A DNA stretch of 64,000 bases from CBDDEC01 sp965198045 (GTDB taxonomy: Bacteria; Chloroflexota; Dehalococcoidia; UBA2979), in contig CBDAOL010000011.1 in assembly GCA_965198045.1 (NCBI GenBank), forward strand, positions 558,001-622,000. Direction: 5' to 3'. The translations under genes were made by a program, and so were the position numbers. Position 1 is the stretch's first letter. Each line of letters begins with the position of its first letter. A model generated the notes under the pieces. It made no database searches and was not told the DNA's origin. It worked only from the letters and a program-made list of their open reading frames with translations. This document shows, one piece after another, positions 56,021 to 64,000 of this stretch.

Positions 56021-56886
56021 CTAGCCAGCGGGCCCGAACGCTGGCGGCGGAGTCGGCGAGCGGTCGTCGAGGATGTCCTGCATCCGCACCTCGACCCGCT
56101 CCTTGATCTGCGCGTGCGTCAGGATGTAGAACCGCTCGTCTCGGATCGCCTCGAGCACGATCGCCCCCACCTCGTCCGGGGGCATCCCCTCGTCGAGAAA
56201 CGCGCTTCCATCTGCGTTCGCATCGTCGTCACCTGCTCCTCGTTGTCGCGCTCGTCACGGAGGTCCGCCGGCCGGTTGCGCTCCGCCGAGATGATGTGCG
56301 TCGCGATCATTCCCGGACACAGCACCGAGGCCCCGATTGGCGCGCCGTTGTTCTGCAAGTCGTAGTAGAGCCCCTCGGTCAGCCGCGTCACCGCGTGCTT
56401 CGACACGCCGTACACCGACCCGGGCCCGGTCGACAGGCCCAGCACCGACGACGTGTTCACGATGTGCCCGGGGTCGCCACCCTCGATCATCCGAGGCACG
56501 AACGCCTGCAGGCCATGCACCACGCCCATCAGGTTCACCCCGAGCGTCCACGCCCAATCGTTCGCGCTCGCGGCCCAGACGCCCTCGCCGCCACCTCCAC
56601 CGCCAGACACCCCGGCGTTGTTGCAGAGCACGTGCACCGCACCGAAGCGGTCGTACGCCGCATCCGCCAGCGCCTCGACCGACGCGAGACTCGAGACGTC
56701 CGTCTGCGCCGCCCGCACCTCGGCGCCGCTCACCAGCAACTCCCGCTCCGCGATCGCGAGCGGCTCCCGCTCGATGTCCGCGAGCACAAGCTTCATCCCG
56801 GCCTCGCCAAACCGCCCGGCCATCCCGCGGCCGATCCCACTCGCGGCCCCGGTGATGACAGCAACCCGCCCGGCAAACTCATCCAT
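56021..56886 (-). pseudogene. Short-chain dehydrogenase/reductase with one-base frameshift
   Basis: Rossmann motif TGAASGIG at 12-19, NNAG at 89-92, and catalytic Ser146/147, Tyr159 and Lys163 (YGVSK) are intact. After MEARF, near 56204, the frame is lost; adding one base in the TTT run gives LDEGMPPDEVGAIVLEAI and a stop at 56021 (288 residues). The C-terminus forms part of the substrate pocket, so the current product may be impaired. Confidence 0.8.
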
Positions 56887-57077
56887 GACTCAGGCCTCCT
56901 TGGAGTCTCAGTAGAACTCCTGGAATATCCGTAAAATCGACTTTCGAAGCTGAGCGACCGAGCGCGGACGTGATTCCGCGCCTCTTCGCCCCGGCGAAAC
57001 CCACAAGGACGGTCCCTACCCCCATCTGCCCCTCAAATCTCTCGAAACTTCCCAAACGTAGATATTGATGACGAGGT

Positions 57078-57106
57078 TTGACAAAGCCTCGGTAGATCCC
57101 TACAAG
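57078..57106 (+). promoter_or_regulatory. Promoter of the ABC importer operon
   Basis: TTGACA (57078-57083), exactly 17 bp, then TACAAG (57101-57106). The -35 is perfect. The 307-bp gap before the binding-protein gene is visibly less GC-rich than its surroundings. The leader of about 80 nt can form a hairpin from GTGCC and GGCAC. Confidence 0.7.
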
Positions 57107-57193
57107 GAAGCCAAGACAGGTGGGATCGCAATCGCCGGTGGTGTGCCGTACGGGGCACGCTCGCTGCTGGCGATCACCCGGAGGGAAAGATCA

Positions 57194-58993
<1,800 letters not shown>

Positions 58994-59048
58994 AGGCCTG
59001 CTGAGCGTGGGGCTGGGTAGCCGAAGGGAACGGTAGAAAGTAGTAGCA

Positions 59049-59082
59049 GGGCCGGGCGTCGCCTCCTCGCGACGCCCGGCCC
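59049..59082 (+). terminator. Strong stem-loop between binding-protein and permease genes
   Basis: GGGCCGGGCGTCGC and GCGACGCCCGGCCC form a perfect 14-bp stem around a 6-nt loop. No T tract follows, so it probably stabilises the upstream message or partly terminates, making more binding protein than permease. Confidence 0.7.
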
Positions 59083-59138
59083 GCCCATTACTGCTCCGGT
59101 CGCTCGTCGAGACGCTCGAACCACCAAGGGAGAACGCA

Positions 59139-60083
59139 GTGGGCCGTTACGCGCTCCGCCGCATCATCTTCTTCGTTCCCGTCCTGCTGATCACCAGCCT
59201 GATCACGTTCTTTGCGATCAACCTCGTGCCGGTCGAGCCCTGGATCATCTTCATCGGGCAGGATGCGCTGCCCGAGCAGATCGAGGGCTTTAACAGGACG
59301 CACGGGCTCGACCGGCCCATCCTCGAACGCTACGTCGACTGGCTGGTCGGCATGGTCCAGGGCGATCCCGGATCGTCGTTCCTTGGCGGTCGGTCAATCC
59401 AGTCGGAGATGAAAGACCGACTCCCTGTGACCGCGATGATCATGATCTTCTCGCTCGGGTTCACGATGGTCTTCGGCATGGTCTTCGGAACGCTGGCCGC
59501 AGTGTTCCAGGACAGTCCGATTGACTACTTCGTACGATTCTTTGCGCTCTTCATGGGGTCGATCCCCGACTTCTACGCACTGACGCTGCTCCTCATTCTT
59601 CCCGCGATCTTCTGGAACTACTCGCCGCCGTTCGGATACGTTCCGCCGTGGGAGGATCCGGTCCGCAACTTCCGACAGATCTTGCCGCCGACACTCTTGC
59701 TGTCGCTCGGCGGTTCTGTCTTGCTGATGCGGCTCTCTCGGTCCTCGATGCTCGAAGTTCTGCGACAGGACTACATTCGTACTGCTCGTTCGAAGGGACT
59801 CGCTGAGCGCGTCGTGATCCTGCGCCACGCACTCCGCAACGCGCTCATTCCGGTGCTGACGATCGCCGGCGGCCTCGTCGGGGTGCTGCTCGGCGGAGCG
59901 ATCATCCTGGAGCGCATCACGGCGCTGCCTGGGCTCGGCCAGTACACGATCGTGGCAGTCCAGCAGCAAGACCACGCTGTCGTGATGGCACTCACGATGT
60001 ACGCCGTGCTGCTGGTCGTCACTACGAACTTGATTGTGGACCTGCTCTACGCGGTCGTCGATCCGCGGATCAGGTACACGTAA
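59139..60083 (+). CDS. ABC transporter permease, DppB/OppB type
   Basis: 314 residues, GTG start. Six membrane helices; N-terminal RYALRRIIFFVPVLLI is typical of DppB. The EAA loop DYIRTARSKGLAERVVILRHALRNALIP contacts the ATPase. Its TAA overlaps the next ATG by one base. No ATP-binding subunit lies in the window. Confidence 0.94.
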   Translation: MGRYALRRIIFFVPVLLITSLITFFAINLVPVEPWIIFIGQDALPEQIEGFNRTHGLDRPILERYVDWLVGMVQGDPGSSFLGGRSIQSEMKDRLPVTAMIMIFSLGFTMVFGMVFGTLAAVFQDSPIDYFVRFFALFMGSIPDFYALTLLLILPAIFWNYSPPFGYVPPWEDPVRNFRQILPPTLLLSLGGSVLLMRLSRSSMLEVLRQDYIRTARSKGLAERVVILRHALRNALIPVLTIAGGLVGVLLGGAIILERITALPGLGQYTIVAVQQQDHAVVMALTMYAVLLVVTTNLIVDLLYAVVDPRIRYT

Positions 60084-61027
60084 TGGCTGAAGAGGTACTT
60101 CAGCCGCAGCGCGCTCGTACGATCCCCGTGCTCAGCCAGGCGCTCGCTGTGCTCAGGGTTTCGCTGAAGTACGCGCGTCGTCAGCCTCTGGGCGCGTTCG
60201 GCATCGCACTTGTAGTCATCTTCCTGTTCATCGCGATCTTCGCGCCGTGGCTGGTCCGCCACGACCCGACGAAGACCGTCGCGCTGCCCCTGCTGTCGCC
60301 ATCGAGCGAGCACTGGTTCGGCACCGATGCAGTCGGCCGAGACGTCTTGAGTCGTACGATTGCTGGTAGCCAGATCTCGCTGGCTGTGGCGATGACGGTG
60401 ATCGTCATCAACGTCGTCCTCAGCACGATTCTCGGGCTCTGGGCTGGTTACTACCTGGGCATTGTCGACTACATCATCCAGCGCTCCGGAGAGATCTGGT
60501 CGGCGTTCCCATTCTTGATTGCACTGTTGTTGATCATCACGCTGCTCGGACCGCCAACAACTGGAAGTGGCAACTTCTTCCTGGTCTCCTGGGAGCTCCG
60601 CAACTTGATCTTCGCGTTCTCCCTTGGGGCCGTGTTTGGCGGGTCACGCATCGTCCGAGGCGTCGTTATCTCGCTGAAGGAACAGGACTACGTCCTGGCT
60701 GCGCGGGCGCTGGGAGCGGGTGACCAGCGCATCATCGGGAGGCACATCCTGCCGAACGTGATGCCCTATGTGATCATCACCGCCACGGCTGGCGTGACGG
60801 TCGTCATTCTTGGCGAGGCCGCGCTCAGCTTCCTCGGCTTCGGGATCGCACCGCCGACGGCGTCCTGGGGCCAGGATCTGTCGGGCCGGAACCGCGCATT
60901 CTTCCGCGAGGCGCTCTGGGTCGCACTCGCGCCGGGTACAGCAATCAGCCTCACGGTGCTGGGCTTCGGTCTCTTCGGCGACGCGATGCGAGACATCCTC
61001 GACCCGCGCCTGCGGGGCAGTCGATGA
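60083..61027 (+). CDS. ABC transporter permease, DppC/OppC type
   Basis: 314 residues. After an N-terminal cytoplasmic arm comes the first helix, then HWFGTDAVGRDVLSR, the DppC hallmark, and the EAA loop DYVLAARALGAGDQRIIGRHILPN. Pairs with the DppB-type permease; ATPases must be supplied from elsewhere. Confidence 0.94.
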   Translation: MAEEVLQPQRARTIPVLSQALAVLRVSLKYARRQPLGAFGIALVVIFLFIAIFAPWLVRHDPTKTVALPLLSPSSEHWFGTDAVGRDVLSRTIAGSQISLAVAMTVIVINVVLSTILGLWAGYYLGIVDYIIQRSGEIWSAFPFLIALLLIITLLGPPTTGSGNFFLVSWELRNLIFAFSLGAVFGGSRIVRGVVISLKEQDYVLAARALGAGDQRIIGRHILPNVMPYVIITATAGVTVVILGEAALSFLGFGIAPPTASWGQDLSGRNRAFFREALWVALAPGTAISLTVLGFGLFGDAMRDILDPRLRGSR

Positions 61028-61073
61028 CACTCGCGTAGCCGAGGTCTCGAAACAACCGATCGAGCGTCAAGAG

Positions 61074-61098
61074 GGCCCGGCAGCCGCCGGGCCTCGTT
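61074..61098 (+). terminator. Terminator after the permease operon
   Basis: GGCCCGGC and GCCGGGCC pair over 8 bp with a 4-nt loop and are followed by TCGTT. Between convergent genes. Confidence 0.6.
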
Positions 61099-61115
61099 CG
61101 TGGCGAGCTTTCGCG

Positions 61116-61661
61116 CTAGTCCAGCTCGCCCGCAGCGAACAGCACACCGTCCGGGGGGCCGCACGAGTCGCCATGCCGGTCGGCCGCCAGATAGAGCATC
61201 GCCACTGACTGCCCGATCTCGTCACCAAGCCCGACGGGGTCCTCGCCGCTGTCAAACGCCTCCGAGATGAGGATCCAGGAGCGGATGCTGCGATCGAGCG
61301 CCTCGTAGGCGCGACGGTGGCTGTAGTCCTCTCGAGTCGCCGCGTTCGAGGTGTGCTGCTGGACTACGAGGAACCGCTCGTACTCCTCCTCAGGGTCGCC
61401 GATCGGGCCGAGCCGCTGCGACGGGATCAGCACCTCGCTAGCGACGATCTCGCGCATCTCCGCGAGCGGGTCGAGCGCGTCTTCGAGCTCCTGCAGGAGC
61501 CCGTCAAACTCGTCGCAGGCGAGCGTGAGGCGGCGCTCCTCCTCCGGTGTCAGCTTCGTGACACGCTCAGCAAACTGGCCGCAGCTGGAGAGCACGAGCA
61601 TCACGAGGGCGGCCGTCATCATCACGACGGGAAGTTGGTGCGTGCGGCCAGGGCGCTGCAC
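61116..61661 (-). CDS. Lipoprotein, unknown
   Basis: 181 residues, GTG start. Signal peptide with lipobox LSSC (Cys27). The mature part is acidic and helical, with a few cysteines. It starts 11 bp after the LacI stop, so the two are probably co-transcribed. No family recognised. Confidence 0.65.
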   Translation of the reverse strand: MQRPGRTHQLPVVMMTAALVMLVLSSCGQFAERVTKLTPEEERRLTLACDEFDGLLQELEDALDPLAEMREIVASEVLIPSQRLGPIGDPEEEYERFLVVQQHTSNAATREDYSHRRAYEALDRSIRSWILISEAFDSGEDPVGLGDEIGQSVAMLYLAADRHGDSCGPPDGVLFAAGELD

Positions 61662-61672
61662 GTCGGCTCCGC

Positions 61673-62680
61673 TCAGCTCAGGCCCGCTGGAGCCGGACCG
61701 ATCGACGGCCGTTCGATGAATCGAGCGACCTGGAGCGAGGTCACAGGCGGCGGTTCTTCGCCTTCGACCCAGTCGGCGACGAGCGCCGAGGCGTGCCGGC
61801 CGATCTCCTGCGTATCGACGTCGATGGCAGCCATCGGGGGGTAGATCAAGCCCTCGGTCAGCCGTGACTCGGTGAACGTCACGACCGAGGCATCGGCGGG
61901 AACCTCGATCCCGAGCTCGCGCAGAACCCCCACCAGCATTGAGCTGCGCGGGTAGTCAACGATGAACCCCGTCACGGGCGTGGGACCGGTCGCCAGCTCG
62001 CGCACCTCGCGCGCGAATACGTCGGCGGGGGCGCCTTCCGCTGGTTGGTGCTGCACGATCTCGACGCCGGCGCTCGTCGCGAGGGCGCCAGACACGAAGT
62101 CGCCCCCGATCGTGGCGACACGGCGATGTCCCAGCTCGGCCAGGCGTCGAATCGCCTTCGCCCGGGCGTCTGCGACGGCGGCGGTGACGACCGGAATGTC
62201 CTCGGCGCCGGGTCCTCTGCGGAGCAGGGCGAGCACCGGCGTGCCCGCCGCGCGGAACGTCGCGAGCTCCGGTTCGATGCCCTCCGGGGAGGAGAGCAGA
62301 AGGCCGTCGACGCGGCGCTCGAAGAGGCGTCGGATGAGGTGCCGGTACACAGTCGGGTCGTTACGCGCGCTCGTGACGAGCAGCGTGTAATCGCGCTCCG
62401 CGCTGCCCGCGTTGAGCCCGTCGAGGAGATCCAGCATCACCGGGCTCTCGAGCCGGTTGAAGATGACGCCAAACGTCATGGTGCGCGCCATGCGCAGCGA
62501 TCGCGCCGCCTGATTCGGCCGATATCCGAGGTCGCTCGCGGCGCTTTCGACCCGCTCGATCAGCTCCGGATGGACGCGGCGCGTCCCGGTCAGCGCGCGC
62601 GAGGCCGTGCTGATCGACACGCCCGCCTGCTCCGCGACATCGCGCAGGGTGACAGTGATCCGCCGCTCTTCGGTAGCCAT
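61673..62680 (-). CDS. LacI-family transcriptional regulator
   Basis: 335 residues from the ATG at 62680. HTH at about residues 9-36 (TLRDVAEQAGVSISTASRAL), hinge YRPNQAARSLR, then a periplasmic-binding-like sensor with TFGVIF and ASVVTFTES. Probably responds to a sugar or other small ligand. Its target is unknown; a LacI-type palindrome lies 11 kb away at 51223. Confidence 0.92.
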   Translation of the reverse strand: MATEERRITVTLRDVAEQAGVSISTASRALTGTRRVHPELIERVESAASDLGYRPNQAARSLRMARTMTFGVIFNRLESPVMLDLLDGLNAGSAERDYTLLVTSARNDPTVYRHLIRRLFERRVDGLLLSSPEGIEPELATFRAAGTPVLALLRRGPGAEDIPVVTAAVADARAKAIRRLAELGHRRVATIGGDFVSGALATSAGVEIVQHQPAEGAPADVFAREVRELATGPTPVTGFIVDYPRSSMLVGVLRELGIEVPADASVVTFTESRLTEGLIYPPMAAIDVDTQEIGRHASALVADWVEGEEPPPVTSLQVARFIERPSIGPAPAGLS

Positions 62681-62686
62681 GCGGCA

Positions 62687-62692
62687 ACCATA
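62687..62692 (-). promoter_or_regulatory. Candidate -10 of lacI-family gene (leaderless)
   Basis: TATGGT on the minus strand ends 6 nt before the ATG. No clear -35. Confidence 0.4.
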
Positions 62693-62790
62693 GCGCCTCC
62701 GCCGCGCTCCTCGCACCGGTCTCATGACGTCGCGTGATCGCGTAGGCTGCGCCGCGGCGACTGTCGATTGCGGACGAGTGGAGGTCGATG

Positions 62791-63423
62791 ATGGGCGCAG
62801 ACGAGGCACAGGCGGCGCTGACGATGCCGCTCGGAGAAGCGATCTTCACGCAACGCGCGATCCGGCGCTTTCGCCCCGATCCCATCCCCGAGGATGACCT
62901 GGCGCTGATCCTCGAGGCGGCGATTCGCGCGCCCAACGGTGGCAACGCACAGCCATGGCGGTTCATCGTGCTGAGGGACCCCGAGGTTCGCGCCGAGTTT
63001 GCGACTCTGTACCACGAGGCATGGTGGGCGAAACGCCGCGACGACGGCTACCTCACGCCCGAGGATCTGCCGGACAGCCCGGTGACACGCTCCGCGCGGC
63101 GGCTCGCCGACGAGTTCGGGCAGGCGCCGATCGTCGTCCTGCTCTGCTCGACCGCCCGTGGTCCGGGCGCAGCCAACTCGGTGGTGCCGGCGGCGCAGAA
63201 CCTGCTGCTTGCCGCACGCGCGCTCGGGGTCGGTGGGACGATTACGACGCTCCACGCGGATGTCGAGGACCGTGTCCACTCGCTGCTCGACGTGCCAGAC
63301 GAGGCACAGGTTGTCTACGCGCTGCCGCTGGGCTACCCCAGGGGCAGCTTCGGCTCGGCGCAACGGAAGTCGCTGGGCGAGGTGGCGGCGGTCGATGGCT
63401 GGACGCGACCCTTCGCGGGCTAG
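62791..63423 (+). CDS. Nitroreductase-family oxidoreductase
   Basis: FMN-binding reductase, 210 residues. FTQRAIRRFRPDPIP and IRAPNGGNAQPWRF are FMN contacts; AAQNLLLAARALGVGG follows. GGAGG at 62780-62784 better fits the ATG at 62791 than the one at 62788. It lacks F420-cluster context, unlike the paralogue at 18382. Its TAG overlaps the convergent hemL stop. Confidence 0.88.
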   Translation: MGADEAQAALTMPLGEAIFTQRAIRRFRPDPIPEDDLALILEAAIRAPNGGNAQPWRFIVLRDPEVRAEFATLYHEAWWAKRRDDGYLTPEDLPDSPVTRSARRLADEFGQAPIVVLLCSTARGPGAANSVVPAAQNLLLAARALGVGGTITTLHADVEDRVHSLLDVPDEAQVVYALPLGYPRGSFGSAQRKSLGEVAAVDGWTRPFAG

Positions 63424-64000
63424 CCCGCCGTCGCCCGCAATGCCGCCTCGGCGGCCTCGATGGTGCCATCGATCGCCGCCTCGTCGTGGGCCAGGGAGAC
63501 GAACCAGCCCTCGAACGCCGCGGGGGCGAGGTGTACGCCGCGGTCGAGCATCGCGCGATGAAAGCGCCCGAACCGATCGAGGTCTGCGTCGCGGGCCTCG
63601 TCGTAGTTGGTCGGCGCCTCGGCACGGAAGAACAGCGTCAACGTCGAACCGGAGCGCGACACGCATGCCGTGGTGCCGGTCGCCGCGATCGCCGCCTCGA
63701 GGCCAGCCTGGAGGCGTGCGCCGAGAGCCTCGAGCCGCGTGTACGCCCCCTCGTCGCCCGCGAGCAGGTCGAGGGTGGTCGATCCGGCGGCCATCGCGAG
63801 CGGATTCCCCGAGAGCGTCCCGGCTTGATAGACATCGCCGACGGGGGCTATCAGCTCCATGAGCGCTCTCGACGCGCCGTACGCGCCGACGGGCAGGCCG
63901 CCGCCGATCACCTTGCCGAGCGCCGTGATGTCAGGTCGAACGCCGTACAGCTCTTGCGCGCCGCCGAGGGCGCTGCGGAAGCCCGTGATCACCTCGTCGA
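63420..64000 (-). CDS. hemL: Glutamate-1-semialdehyde 2,1-aminomutase (3' part)
   Basis: PLP enzyme of the C5 tetrapyrrole pathway. The visible C-terminal part holds DEVITGFRSALGGAQ, PLP Lys in LGKVIGGGLPVGAYG, and TLSGNPLAMAAG. The 5' end lies beyond the window. Other class III aminotransferases are less likely given GGGLPVGAYG and the YQAGTLSGNP motif. Confidence 0.9.
   Translation of the reverse strand, partial: DEVITGFRSALGGAQELYGVRPDITALGKVIGGGLPVGAYGASRALMELIAPVGDVYQAGTLSGNPLAMAAGSTTLDLLAGDEGAYTRLEALGARLQAGLEAAIAATGTTACVSRSGSTLTLFFRAEAPTNYDEARDADLDRFGRFHRAMLDRGVHLAPAAFEGWFVSLAHDEAAIDGTIEAAEAALRATAG

Overview
The window is 64 kb of GC-rich bacterial chromosome (clearly above 60 % GC by eye). 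It has dense, short-gap operons, frequent GTG and TTG starts, F420-biosynthesis genes, and later an accessory block rich in CoA-transferase, luciferase-like and di-iron proteins. Together these suggest a Chloroflexota bacterium, probably Dehalococcoidia-like. That placement is inferred from gene content and style only. No rRNA, tRNA, CRISPR array or phage was seen.

Region 1 (1-31 kb) is mostly housekeeping. It runs rpsA and clpC, nudC, then a cell-shape operon (mreB-mreC-mreD-mrdA-rodA) whose last four genes overlap by 4 nt. After it come a ferritin-like/VIT1 iron exporter and ligA, a histidine run hisH-hisA-hisF-hisI, and an F420 cluster (nitroreductase, cofC, cofD). A thioredoxin/DUF4395 pair and DUF1385 follow, then rplU-rpmA-rpmE, ftsH, rnhB-yraN-fmdB and a K+-dependent membrane pyrophosphatase.

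Region 2 (31-43 kb) mixes housekeeping and signalling: a metallo-beta-lactamase hydrolase, an HD-GYP-like protein, a c-di-AMP receptor (DarA type), glyS, a calcineurin-like phosphoesterase, FdxA, a collagen-like lipoprotein, uvrA with a LexA-like box, and a broken winged-helix regulator.

Region 3 (43-57 kb) is accessory and catabolic, nearly all on the minus strand. It holds a CaiB CoA-transferase, a serine hydrolase, an HpcH aldolase, an S9 peptidase, a di-iron protein/ferredoxin/di-iron protein trio, an amidohydrolase, a luciferase-like monooxygenase and an SDR. An IS1182-type element splits the luciferase-like gene, with 4-bp target duplications. Neighbours carry a 22-bp repeat expansion, an in-frame stop and a frameshift, so this block looks as if it is decaying.

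Region 4 (57-64 kb) holds a peptide-type ABC importer (binding lipoprotein and two permeases), a lipoprotein with a LacI regulator, a nitroreductase, and the 3' end of hemL, which runs off the window.

Two themes cut across the window. (a) Several otherwise intact genes (HAD, DedA, HD-GYP, phosphoesterase, winged helix, SDR) carry single-base indels, some in short homopolymers. Consensus error is a live alternative to pseudogenes. (b) Promoters recur as extended -10 elements of the form TGCTACG(A/C)T, and several genes have a -10-like hexamer 6-7 nt before the start codon, suggesting leaderless mRNAs.
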